A stretch of DNA of 64,000 nt from contig NC_021191.1 in NCBI RefSeq assembly GCF_000389965.1, forward strand, positions 7,007,501-7,071,500. The letters run 5' to 3'. Under the pieces are notes generated by a model. That model did not search any database and had not been told where the DNA came from. It worked only from the letters and a program-made list of their open reading frames with translations. Within the stretch, counting starts at the first letter, position 1, and every line of letters begins with the position of its first letter. The translations under genes were made by a program, and so were the position numbers. Of the stretch, positions 1-6,760 are shown in pieces. This stretch comes from Actinoplanes sp. N902-109 (GTDB taxonomy: Bacteria > Actinomycetota > Actinomycetes > Mycobacteriales > Micromonosporaceae).

Positions 1-639
1 CTGGGCGGGCAGTGGCGCTCGGGCACCGTGCGGCTCGAGCCCGGCGACACCATCCTCATGTACAGCGACGGCGTGGTGGAGCGCCGGGGCCGCCCGCTGA
101 CCGAGGGTCTCGAGGAGCTGGTGACGGCGACCGCGGCGGCGGCCAGTGGCGACCCCCGCAATCTGTGCTCGCTGGCCACGGGGGCGGTCTCCGGGCGTAC
201 CGACGACGACGTCGCCGTCCTGGCGGTGGAGCGGGCGGTTGCCCTCAGCCGGTCCGCGACGATGCTGGTGCCGGCCGAACCGACCGGGCCGAGCCGGGTC
301 CGGCAGTGGATGACCACCCGGCTGCGCGACTGGTCGGTGCCCGAGCCGGTGATCGGCGCGGCCATCCTGTGCACGAGCGAGCTCACCACCAACGCGCTGC
401 TGCACGCGGGCACCCCGGCCCAGGTGCACATCGACCTGAGTGCCGAGCGGCTGCTGGTCTCGGTGGCCGACACCGGCACCCGGGGCAGCGTCACCCGGGC
501 CCGCACCGACGCGCTGAGCAGCCGCGGGCGCGGGCTGGGCCTGATCGAGGAGCTCAGCGACACCTGGGGCACCGACCCCACGGTGCGCGGCTCCACGGTG
601 TGGTTCGAGATGCTGATACCGCACGGCAAAACGGGGTAA
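1..639 (+). CDS. SpoIIE-type PP2C phosphatase with C-terminal anti-sigma-like ATPase domain (5' truncated)
   Basis: The reading frame is open from the first base, so the N-terminus lies outside the window. The visible start carries the end of a PP2C/SpoIIE domain (LEPGDTILMYSDGVVERRG, with the Asp of YSDG expected to bind metal). After a short linker comes an RsbW-like HATPase_c_2 domain: ELTTNALLHAG is the N-box, VADTGTRG the G1 box, and RGRGLGLIEEL the G2/lid. The layout matches actinobacterial sigma-factor control proteins that both dephosphorylate an anti-sigma antagonist and bind or phosphorylate it. Sensor domains (PAS or GAF) often precede this part but cannot be judged here. The HAD gene follows 10 bp later in the same direction. 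The domain call is firm; the partner proteins are unknown. Confidence 0.9.
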   Translation: MGGQWRSGTVRLEPGDTILMYSDGVVERRGRPLTEGLEELVTATAAAASGDPRNLCSLATGAVSGRTDDDVAVLAVERAVALSRSATMLVPAEPTGPSRVRQWMTTRLRDWSVPEPVIGAAILCTSELTTNALLHAGTPAQVHIDLSAERLLVSVADTGTRGSVTRARTDALSSRGRGLGLIEELSDTWGTDPTVRGSTVWFEMLIPHGKTG

Positions 640-649
640 GCGCCTGTCC

Positions 650-1321
650 ATGACAGCTAAGCGCGGAGTGCTCTTCGACGTCGACGGCACCCTCGTCGAC
701 ACCACCTACCTGCATGCGGTCGCCTGGTGGGAAGCCCTGCGGCAGAACGGCCACGACGTGCCGATGGCCAAGATCCACCGGGGCATCGGGATGGGGTCCG
801 ACAAGCTCATCGAGCACCTGCTCGGCGACGACCGGGACGCAGACAAGGACGACCAGCTGTCCACCGCCCACGACATCCTCTACGGCGCGTGGTGGGAGCG
901 GCTGCGCCCACTGCCCGGCGCGGCCGATCTGCTGCGCGCGATCGCCGGTCACGGCCTCGCGGTCGTGCTCGCCTCCTCGGCCAAGAGCGAGGAGCTGACG
1001 CAGCTGCGCCGGGTCGTCGACGCCGACGACGTGATCGCGGCGGCCACGTCCTCCTCGGACGCCGAGCAGAGCAAGCCCGAACCGGACATCCTGCAGGCGG
1101 CGCTCGACCAGTCCGGGGTCGACCCGCAGCACAGCATCTTCGTCGGCGACGCGGTGTGGGACGTCAAGGCCGCTGCGAAGCTCGACATCCCGTGCATCGG
1201 GCTCACCTGCGGGGGCACCAGCGCCGCCGAGCTGCGCGACGCCGGTGCCGTGGAGACGTACGAGGACCCGGCCGATCTGCTGGCCCACCTCGACGGGTCG
1301 GCCGTGAAGCGGCTCTTCTAG
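650..1321 (+). CDS. HAD-superfamily hydrolase (phosphoglycolate phosphatase-like)
   Basis: This 223-residue protein has the four HAD signatures. Motif I is VLFDVDGTLVD at the N-terminus (nucleophile and acid/base Asp pair). Motif II is VVLASSAKSEEL. The motif III Lys is in SKPEPDIL, and motif IV is FVGDAVWDVKAAAKL. The helical cap between motifs I and II places it in subfamily IA with phosphoglycolate and beta-phosphoglucomutase-like phosphatases. The natural phosphoester cannot be predicted. It begins 10 bp after the SpoIIE-type gene and is probably co-transcribed with it. The stop overlaps the end of a decayed SDR fragment on the other strand. Confidence 0.9.
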   Translation: MTAKRGVLFDVDGTLVDTTYLHAVAWWEALRQNGHDVPMAKIHRGIGMGSDKLIEHLLGDDRDADKDDQLSTAHDILYGAWWERLRPLPGAADLLRAIAGHGLAVVLASSAKSEELTQLRRVVDADDVIAAATSSSDAEQSKPEPDILQAALDQSGVDPQHSIFVGDAVWDVKAAAKLDIPCIGLTCGGTSAAELRDAGAVETYEDPADLLAHLDGSAVKRLF

Positions 1322-1510
1322 GGGCCACCGGTCACACAGGACGCCGCGGGGCTCGCGAGGAACACCACGACGGCGGCCACCTCGCGGGCATCGCCGGGCC
1401 GGCCCGGCGGCACCCCGGACCGGTGCATGGTGTGCCGTCCTCCTGGCCGGTCATCGGGGTGGCGATCGGGTTGCGCTCACCCGGGGCGGCATGTTTTACC
1501 CGATCGCCGG
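1318..1510 (-). pseudogene. Decayed C-terminal fragment of a short-chain dehydrogenase
   Basis: Read on the minus strand, this gap between two plus-strand genes shows pieces of an SDR C-terminus. One frame gives KHAAPGERNPIATPMTG, resembling the usual VNAVAPGxIxTPM turn. A second frame gives GRPGDAREVAAVVVFLAS, then PAASCVTGGP and a TAG stop at 1318-1320. In intact SDRs these segments are about 20 residues apart in one frame, and the chain goes on after VTG with a VDGG segment. Here a frameshift separates them, the ending is lost, and the rest of the gene is missing upstream. I read it as a fossil left by a deletion. Identification rests on motif resemblance only. Confidence 0.6.
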
Positions 1511-2780
1511 GCAGTGTTCGGTGGTGCAACTCTCCGACCTGCTCTTCGCCCTCTTCGGCGTGGGCGCGTTGCTGGCCGGGATCCTGCCGCGCGTGCTGGA
1601 ACGTCGTCCCCTGTCCATGCCCATCGTTTTCCTGGCCCTCGGCATGCTGCTGTTCGCGCTGCCGCTGGGGCTGCCCGACGCCGACCCGTTCCGGCATGCC
1701 CAGCTGACCCAGCACCTGACCGAGGTGTGCGTGATCGTGGCGTTGATGGGCGCCGGGCTGAAGATCGACCGGCCGCTCGGCATGCGCCGATGGATGTCCA
1801 CCTGGCGGCTGCTCGCCTTCGCGATGCCGGTCACCATCGCCGTGGTCGCACTCCTGGGCTGGTGGTGGGCCGGGCTGGTGCCGGCCACGGCGCTGCTGCT
1901 GGGTGCCGCGCTGGCGCCGACCGACCCGGTGCTGGCCGCGGACGTACAGGTCGGCGAGCCCACCGACGAGGAGGACTCCGAGGACGAGGTCCGCTTCGCA
2001 CTGACCTCCGAAGCCGGTCTCAACGACGGCCTGGCGTTCCCGTTCGTCTACGCGGCGATCGCGATGACCGCCGGCACCTCGTGGGTGCTGGACTGGGCGG
2101 TCAAGGACGTGCTCTACAAGATCGCGGTGGGCGTGCTCGGCGGGCTGCTGGTGGGCCGGTTCCTCGGCCGGCTCTTCTTCCGGGCGCGCAACCGCAATCT
2201 GCGGCTGGCCCATCACTCCGAGGGTTTCCTCGCCCTCGCTGCCACGTTCCTGGCGTACGGCCTGGCCGAGGTCGCCGGTGGTTACGGTTTCCTGGCGGTC
2301 TTCATCGCGGCGCGGGGCATCCGTTCGGCCCAGCGCTCGCACGAGTACCACCAGGTGCTGCACGAGTTCGCCGAACAGATCGAGCGGCTGCTGACCGTCC
2401 TGTTGCTCCTGCTGCTCGGCGGCGCCGTCGTGGGTGGTCTGCTGGGCCCGTTGACCTGGCCCGCCGCGCTGGCCGGTCTCGCGCTGGTGTTCGTGGTCCG
2501 GCCGCTGTCCGGGTTCCTGTCCCTGCGCGGGGCACCGGGACACCGGGCAGAACATTGGGTGATCGCCGTGTTCGGTATCCGTGGCATCGGATCGGTGTAC
2601 TACCTGGCGTACGCGATGAGCCACGCACAGTTTGCGGGGATCGATGTCGTATGGGCGACAGTAGGATTCGTCATTCTGGTGAGCGTGGTGTTGCACGGCG
2701 TCGCGGTGACGCCCGTGATGCGGCTTCTGGACCGAATGAACGAGCGGTCCCGCACTCCGGAAGAGAGACACGCTCAGTAA
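1491..2780 (+). CDS. Cation:proton antiporter, CPA1 family
   Basis: A polytopic membrane protein of up to 429 residues with 11-13 hydrophobic segments. ALAPTDPVLAADVQ corresponds to the conserved PTDPV motif of NhaP/NHE-type exchangers. TSEAGLNDGLAFPFVY corresponds to the ExxxND motif that carries the ion-binding Asp. Near the C-terminus IAVFGIRGIGSVYYL matches the conserved G-(I/M)-RG segment. It should exchange Na+ or K+ for H+ across the cytoplasmic membrane. The start is uncertain: ATG 1491 lies inside the region matching an SDR fossil on the other strand, and GTG 1521 or 1524 (VVQLSDLLFALFG) would begin just before the first helix. There is no clear ribosome site for any of them. A second CPA1 protein lies at 50449-52023. 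Confidence 0.88.
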   Translation: MFYPIAGQCSVVQLSDLLFALFGVGALLAGILPRVLERRPLSMPIVFLALGMLLFALPLGLPDADPFRHAQLTQHLTEVCVIVALMGAGLKIDRPLGMRRWMSTWRLLAFAMPVTIAVVALLGWWWAGLVPATALLLGAALAPTDPVLAADVQVGEPTDEEDSEDEVRFALTSEAGLNDGLAFPFVYAAIAMTAGTSWVLDWAVKDVLYKIAVGVLGGLLVGRFLGRLFFRARNRNLRLAHHSEGFLALAATFLAYGLAEVAGGYGFLAVFIAARGIRSAQRSHEYHQVLHEFAEQIERLLTVLLLLLLGGAVVGGLLGPLTWPAALAGLALVFVVRPLSGFLSLRGAPGHRAEHWVIAVFGIRGIGSVYYLAYAMSHAQFAGIDVVWATVGFVILVSVVLHGVAVTPVMRLLDRMNERSRTPEERHAQ

Positions 2781-2933
2781 TCGCCATGACATTCCGTAAT
2801 CGCTCGTCCGTGAAACCGTAGTTTATTCAGGACATTGAACCCCGGTGTGGTGGCAGAGCGTATTCATACCTGTAAAGTGATCGGGACCTCCCCCAGGCCG
2901 GTAATCCACGATGGACGACGAAAGGTGCGGCCG

Positions 2934-3719
2934 ATGCGTTTACGGGGCTTTGCGCCGGGGACACCCTGCTGGGTCGAGCTGGCGAGTGCGGATCCCGCCC
3001 GGGCTGCCGAGTTCTATGCCCGCCTCTTCGGCTGGGAACCGGCCGGTGACCGATTCAAGCTCAACGGCCGGGCCGCGGCCGGACTGACCCGCACCCGAGC
3101 CGACCGGCCCCAGGGCTGGATGACATATCTGACCGAGCACAACCTCGAGGCTTCGATCCTGCGCGTGCACGAGGCCGGCGGCCGGTTGCTCAGCGACCCC
3201 ACCGAGGGCCGCGGCGGGCGGTCCGCGGTGATCGCCGACCCGGCCGGCGCGACCCTGGGCATCTGGGAGCCGCGCGACTTCACCGGCGCCCAGGTCGGCG
3301 GCGAGCCGGGCACGATGACCTTCCCGGAGCTGCTCACCGATGACGCCGTGGCCGCCGCCCGGTTCTACGGCCAGGCGTTCGGCTGGCTGCTGCGGGACGA
3401 GTACGGCAGCGACGGCACCCGCGGCGAGTGGATCACCACCGCGCACGACGCGATGGCCGGGCTCGCACCCAGCCGGGGCGGCAGCTGGTGGCGCGCCGCG
3501 TTCCAGGTCGCCGACTGCACCGAGACGCTGGAGGACTGCCGGGCGTACGGGGGCACCGTGGTGTCCGGGGTCAAGGAAACCGGCTTCGGTACGTACGCGG
3601 AGCTGCTCGACCCCTGGGGCGTACCGTTCTCGATCGCCGCGCCGGCCAGCATGCCGATCGAACTCACCATGCAGATCAGCGCCGAGTCAGGCATGGAGTT
3701 GACGTTCGGCGGGTACTGA
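2934..3719 (+). CDS. VOC-family protein with two glyoxalase/dioxygenase-like domains
   Basis: Two tandem vicinal-oxygen-chelate modules are visible. The first (residues ~8-115) opens with PCWVELASADPARAAEFYARLFGW and the second (~130-250) with TFPELLTDDAVAAARFYGQAFGW, each carrying the typical A-x-FY-xx-F/L-FGW helix. Paired-domain proteins of about 260 residues are common in actinobacteria and are often annotated as putative hydroxylase or glyoxalase; their substrates are mostly unknown. ATG 2934 was chosen because AAAGG lies about 9 bases upstream and the first domain begins right after it. The frame is open 33 codons further upstream to 2835, but those codons have no domain match. It stands alone between the antiporter and the DUF3072 gene. 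Confidence 0.85.
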   Translation: MRLRGFAPGTPCWVELASADPARAAEFYARLFGWEPAGDRFKLNGRAAAGLTRTRADRPQGWMTYLTEHNLEASILRVHEAGGRLLSDPTEGRGGRSAVIADPAGATLGIWEPRDFTGAQVGGEPGTMTFPELLTDDAVAAARFYGQAFGWLLRDEYGSDGTRGEWITTAHDAMAGLAPSRGGSWWRAAFQVADCTETLEDCRAYGGTVVSGVKETGFGTYAELLDPWGVPFSIAAPASMPIELTMQISAESGMELTFGGY

Positions 3720-3744
3720 TACGCCTGTTCGAACGTGATTCACT

Positions 3745-3765
3745 TCGGCTCGCTGCACGAGCCGA
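3745..3765 (+). promoter_or_regulatory. Perfect 8-bp hairpin in the VOC-DUF3072 intergenic region
   Basis: TCGGCTCG (3745-3752) pairs exactly with CGAGCCGA (3758-3765) around the loop CTGCA. It lies 26 bases after the VOC stop and 22 bases before the DUF3072 start, just upstream of its GAGGAGG ribosome site. No U-tract follows. It could be a weak terminator for the VOC transcript or a 5' structure of the DUF3072 messenger. Confidence 0.5.
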
Positions 3766-3787
3766 CTTCATTGCCCGAGGAGGCGCC

Positions 3788-3997
3788 ATGGCGGCGAACG
3801 AGCAGGCTCCGGCCTCGAACACGATCAAGGACCCGGCGGACTGGACGACCGGCGAGGAGCCGGCCACCGGGGCGCAGGAGTCGTATCTGCACACGCTGGC
3901 TTCCGAGGCGCACGAGGATGTGCCGGACGGCCTGACCAAGGCAGAGGCGTCCCAGAAGATCGACGAACTGCAGGACAAGACGGGCCGCGGTCAGTAG
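3788..3997 (+). CDS. DUF3072 family small protein
   Basis: A 69-residue acidic, soluble protein. The core TIKDPADWTTGEEPATGAQ followed by SYLHTLASEA and DLTKAEASQKIDELQ-type segments is characteristic of DUF3072, an actinobacterial and proteobacterial family of unknown function. The ATG at 3788 has a strong GAGGAGG eight bases upstream. The same frame is open far into the preceding VOC gene, but that part has no domain match and is shadow. A strong intrinsic terminator follows 13 bases after the stop, so the gene ends a transcription unit. The C-terminal half could form two helices. Function is unknown. Confidence 0.88.
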   Translation: MAANEQAPASNTIKDPADWTTGEEPATGAQESYLHTLASEAHEDVPDGLTKAEASQKIDELQDKTGRGQ

Positions 3998-4010
3998 TCG
4001 CTGCTTCTCG

Positions 4011-4043
4011 AAGGGCCAGCCACGACGGCTGGCCCTTCTTTTT
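4011..4043 (+). terminator. Rho-independent terminator after the DUF3072 gene
   Basis: AAGGGCCAGCC (4011-4021) and GGCTGGCCCTT (4027-4037) form a perfect 11-bp stem around ACGAC, followed by CTTTTTT (4038-4043 and beyond). This is the clearest intrinsic terminator in the window. It insulates the following HTH/Clp-N operon from upstream transcription. Confidence 0.93.
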
Positions 4044-4052
4044 GTGCCAGTC

Positions 4053-4100
4053 TGTCAACTCGGGTTGACACACCCTCGTCTGTCAACTTACGTTGACGGC
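4053..4100 (+). promoter_or_regulatory. Twin palindromic operators over a probable leaderless promoter
   Basis: TGTCAACTCGGGTTGACA (4053-4070) is a perfect TGTCAAC-N4-GTTGACA palindrome. TGTCAACTTACGTTGACG (4081-4098) is a second copy with one mismatched end base. Their starts are 28 bp apart. TTGACA at 4065-4070, inside the first copy, can serve as a -35 element. TACGTT at 4089-4094, inside the second, can serve as a -10 with an 18-bp spacer. A transcript would then start at about 4101, the A of the HTH gene's ATG. A repressor on either site would block the promoter. The encoded HTH protein is the obvious candidate, by inference. Confidence 0.75.
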
Positions 4101-4325
4101 ATGACGGAAGCAACCGACCTCGCCGCCGCCGCGGGCAGCACGGACCCCCGGGTCGGTCTGCGCGCGGTCGTGGCCCTGCGCCGCCTCCTGGAAGGTCTCG
4201 AGCAGCTCCAGGTTGCCAACGCACGCCGCAACGGATGGTCCTGGCAGGAGATCGCGGACGCCCTCGAGGTGACCCGCCAGGGCGTACACAAGAAACACGC
4301 CAACCGGATGGACAAGGAGCGCTGA
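4101..4325 (+). CDS. Small helix-turn-helix DNA-binding protein, probable autoregulator
   Basis: A 74-residue protein. The stretch WSWQEIADALEVTRQGVHKKH (residues ~45-65) is a textbook helix-turn-helix, with QEIADALEV as the first helix and TRQGVHKKH as the recognition helix. The preceding residues (GLRAVVALRRLLEGLEQLQV) form a helix that could mediate dimerisation. There is no effector domain. ATG 4101 sits 2 bp after the second TGTCAAC palindrome and has no ribosome site, which fits a leaderless messenger. The Clp-N gene starts 2 bp after its stop, so they form a tight two-gene operon. The protein probably represses its own promoter by binding the palindromes; that is inference from position and symmetry. 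Confidence 0.85.
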   Translation: MTEATDLAAAAGSTDPRVGLRAVVALRRLLEGLEQLQVANARRNGWSWQEIADALEVTRQGVHKKHANRMDKER

Positions 4326-4327
4326 CG

Positions 4328-4960
4328 ATGTTCGAACGATTCACCCACCCCGCCCGCGAGGCGGTCGTCCAGGCCCGGTTCCTGGCCACCGAGCTGCGGT
4401 CCGACCGGGTGGAACCCGAGCACGTACTGCTGGCCCTGCTCGCCGAGCACACCGGCGTGGTCGCCACCGCGCCCGCCCTCACCACCAGGGGCGTCGACGA
4501 GAGCACCGTCCGCGCCGACATCCTGCGCGGCACCGGTGGCACCGACGGCACCGGCGCCGGATCGGCGCCGACCGACGAGGACACCGACGAGGCCGACCGC
4601 GAGGCACTGAAGGCCATCGGCATCGACCTCGACGCGGTGCGCCAGGCCATCGAGCGCAACTTCGGGCCCGGGGCTTTCCAGCTGCCGCGCGACCGGCCCG
4701 GCGACCGGAGCGCCAAGCCCGGCCGGCTCTTCCCGGGCCGCAACAACGTCCCGTTCAGCCCGGGCAGCAAGAAGGTGCTGGCGCTGGCACTGCGCGAGGC
4801 TTTGCTGCTCGAACAGGACTACATCGGCGCGCAGCACATCATGCTGGGCCTGCTGCGTGCGAACGAGGGCCTGACCGCCACGATTCTCGCCGACCACGAC
4901 GTCGACACCGGCCGGCTGCGCGCCGAGCTGACCCGCTCGCTCCGGGACGAGGCCGCCTGA
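4328..4960 (+). CDS. Stand-alone Clp N-terminal (double Clp-N repeat) protein
   Basis: A 210-residue protein. Residues ~3-65 (FERFTHPAREAVVQARFLA, then EPEHVLLALLAEHTG) and ~142-203 (FSPGSKKVLALALREALLLE, then GAQHIMLGLLRANEG) are two Clp-N repeats as in the N-domain of ClpC/ClpA. A long acidic linker lies between them. There is no AAA+ ATPase module, so it is not a chaperone by itself; such proteins may bind Clp substrates or adaptors. ATG 4328 was taken because it follows the HTH stop directly and starts the first repeat. The frame is open further upstream only as overlap with the HTH gene. Coupling to an autoregulated HTH gene suggests a stress-responsive proteolysis accessory, by inference. 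Confidence 0.88.
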   Translation: MFERFTHPAREAVVQARFLATELRSDRVEPEHVLLALLAEHTGVVATAPALTTRGVDESTVRADILRGTGGTDGTGAGSAPTDEDTDEADREALKAIGIDLDAVRQAIERNFGPGAFQLPRDRPGDRSAKPGRLFPGRNNVPFSPGSKKVLALALREALLLEQDYIGAQHIMLGLLRANEGLTATILADHDVDTGRLRAELTRSLRDEAA

Positions 4961-4971
4961 GCAACCGGCCG

Positions 4972-5943
4972 TCAGTCGGTGTGCGGGAGCCGGCCGGCCG
5001 GGATGACGCCGAGGCGACCCTTCTGGAAGTCCTCGAACGCCTGCTTCAGCTCCTCGCGGGTGTTCATCACGAACGGGCCGTAGTGGGCCACCGGCTCACG
5101 GATCGGGCGGCCGCCCATGATGAACAGCTCCATCGCGGGAGTGTGGGAATCCTGGGCGGGTGCCGCCGTGACCCGGATGGCGTCGCCGGCCGAGTGGGTG
5201 GCGAGCTGCCCGAGCTGGATCGGGCGCTGCTCGGTGCCGACCGTGCCGCGACCGGCCATGACATAGACCAGCGCGTTGTAGTCCGGCTGCCAGGGAAGGT
5301 CGAGCTGGGCGCCCGGCTGCAGGGTGACATGGGCCAGGTTGATCGGGGTGTGCGTCGAACCCGGGCCGGACCGGCCGCCCACCGCACCGGCGATGACCCG
5401 GATCAGCGCGCCGCCGTCGGCCGTGGTGAGCAGCGCCGACTCGCGGCCCCGGATGTCCTGGTACTTCGGGGCCATCATCTTGGCGACCCGCGGCAGGTTG
5501 ACCCACAGCTGCATGCCGTGGAACAGGCCACCGCTCGTCACCAACTGCTCCGGCGGGGCCTCGATGTGCAGGATGCCGCCGCCCGCGGTCATCCACTGGG
5601 TGTCGCCGTTGGTGATCGAGCCACCGCCACCCTGCGAGTCCTGATGGTCCATGGTGCCGTCGATCATGTACGTGACCGTCTCGAACCCGCGGTGCGGGTG
5701 CCAGGGCGTACCCTTCGGCTCCCCGGGCGCATAGTCGACCTCACCCATCTGGTCCAGGTGGATGAACGGGTCCAGCTCGGTCAGCGGTACGCCGGCGAAG
5801 GCGCGCCGCACCGGGAAGCCCTCGCCCTCGTAGCCGGTCGGTGCGGTGGTGAGGCGTCGTACCGTACGGAATCGGGTGGTTGCCGGGTCGAGCTGCGCGA
5901 GGCGCGGCAGCACGAGAACGTCGTCGACGGTGATCGCGGGCAT
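4972..5943 (-). CDS. Pirin family protein (bicupin)
   Basis: 323 residues with the pirin N-terminal cupin and a C-terminal pirin_C cupin. The metal-binding cluster is visible: PWHPHRGFETVTYMIDG supplies two His, and DTQWMTAGGGILHIEAPPE supplies the later His and Glu. The C-terminal cupin runs from ~200 to 300. Pirins bind Fe or another divalent metal; some act as quercetinases, others as redox-responsive co-regulators. Its start lies 11 bp after the stop of the marR gene, so regulator and pirin form one transcription unit on the minus strand. MarR-pirin pairs are often induced by electrophiles or oxidants. Length and motifs are intact. Confidence 0.92.
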   Translation of the reverse strand: MPAITVDDVLVLPRLAQLDPATTRFRTVRRLTTAPTGYEGEGFPVRRAFAGVPLTELDPFIHLDQMGEVDYAPGEPKGTPWHPHRGFETVTYMIDGTMDHQDSQGGGGSITNGDTQWMTAGGGILHIEAPPEQLVTSGGLFHGMQLWVNLPRVAKMMAPKYQDIRGRESALLTTADGGALIRVIAGAVGGRSGPGSTHTPINLAHVTLQPGAQLDLPWQPDYNALVYVMAGRGTVGTEQRPIQLGQLATHSAGDAIRVTAAPAQDSHTPAMELFIMGGRPIREPVAHYGPFVMNTREELKQAFEDFQKGRLGVIPAGRLPHTD

Positions 5944-5954
5944 GATCTTCCCCT

Positions 5955-6419
5955 TCAGTGCGCGGTGCCGCCGGGCCGCAGGCGCGACCCCAGGCGGGTG
6001 AAGACGTCGGTGAGCACGGCGATCTCGGCGTCGGCGAGGTCGTCGACGAAGCTGTCCCGGACCGTGGTCAGGTGCAACGGCGCGGCGGCCCGCAGCGCGG
6101 CCCAGCCCTCGGCGGTCAGCACTGCTTCCTGCCCGCGGCCGTCGACGGCACAGCTCTGCTTGCGGACCAGGCCCCGCTTGACCATCGACCCGATCTGGTA
6201 CGTGACCCGGCTGGGCGAGAACACCATCCGGCCGGCCAGCTCGCCCATGCGCAGGCGCTGGTCGGGAGCCTCGGAGAGCACGACCAGCACGTGGTAGTCG
6301 GGCATGCTCAGCCCAGTGGCGGCCCGCAGCTCATCCTCCAGGCGCGTCTGCAGCGCCCAGGAGCTGTCGATGTAGGCCCGCCACATGGCCTGCCGGCGGG
6401 CGTCGAGCGGTTCGGCCAT
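5955..6419 (-). CDS. MarR family transcriptional regulator
   Basis: 154 residues with the winged HTH of MarR proteins. LEDELRAATGLSMPDYHVLVVL opens the dimerisation/HTH core, RMGELAGRMVFSPSRVTYQIGSM is the helix-turn-helix and DGRGQEAVLTAEGWAAL the wing. A Cys in the KQSCAVDGRG segment just before the wing could sense thiol-reactive compounds, but that is speculative. First gene of the marR-pirin unit. The upstream DNA at 6435-6451 contains an AT-rich near-palindrome, unusual in this GC-rich genome, that probably contains the promoter and the autoregulatory site. Confidence 0.92.
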   Translation of the reverse strand: MAEPLDARRQAMWRAYIDSSWALQTRLEDELRAATGLSMPDYHVLVVLSEAPDQRLRMGELAGRMVFSPSRVTYQIGSMVKRGLVRKQSCAVDGRGQEAVLTAEGWAALRAAAPLHLTTVRDSFVDDLADAEIAVLTDVFTRLGSRLRPGGTAH

Positions 6420-6434
6420 GGCTGAACAGTAACT

Positions 6435-6451
6435 CTTTCAAATTTTAAATA
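6435..6451 (-). promoter_or_regulatory. AT-rich near-palindrome upstream of marR
   Basis: CTTTCAAATTTTAAATA is a nearly symmetric AT-rich island (TTTAAAATTTGAAA on the gene's strand) 16-32 bp upstream of the marR start. MarR regulators usually bind 16-20 bp inverted repeats overlapping their own promoters, so this is the best operator candidate. The base composition contrasts sharply with the surroundings. Confidence 0.55.
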
Positions 6452-6733
6452 CCAGCGTGTGTTCGGTACGCCACAAGGGTTCGATGGTCGCGGTTCGCGG
6501 TCGGCCCGCGGGGCGCGGTGCCTGCGATAGCGCCGGGCCGGGGAAGACGTCCCGTCAACAGTTCATCCCGTGGGCCTCCGGCTCCTCAAGCGGTCAGACT
6601 CGGCCACGAGCGAACCGCAAAGCGCCGTACGGCAAGCAGATCCGCGCGACGATCCTCAACCCGACGACCAGAGCGCCAGCCCGCCCGCTGGCTATGCGAC
6701 GCCTCCGGCGGACGGGACCCTCGGGGCGGAGAG
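6452..6733. other. Non-coding interval between marR and the DUF222/HNH gene
   Basis: Both strands were read for remnants and nothing recognisable was found. Short open frames cross it but match no family and have no convincing ribosome sites. Only the flanking regulatory sites (6435-6451 and 6734-6760) are supported. Confidence 0.5.
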
Positions 6734-6760
6734 TCGTACAGGTGTTCTAATATGGAGCGG
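6734..6760 (+). promoter_or_regulatory. SOS (LexA)-like box overlapping the -10 of the DUF222/HNH gene
   Basis: TCGTACAGGTGTTCTA (6734-6749) matches the actinobacterial SOS-box pattern TCGAAC-N4-GTTCGA at 10 of its 12 fixed positions. TAATAT (6748-6753) overlaps its right end and looks like a -10 element. Transcription would begin near 6760, which would make the GTG at 6760 a leaderless start. LexA bound here would block the -10. Some mycobacterial 13E12-family genes are known to be under LexA control, which supports the reading. Confidence 0.6.

Noticed and set aside
6452..6733. tRNA or structured RNA in the marR-DUF222 gap
   Set aside because: GC-rich inverted segments exist, but no cloverleaf with a plausible anticodon and T-loop could be drawn.
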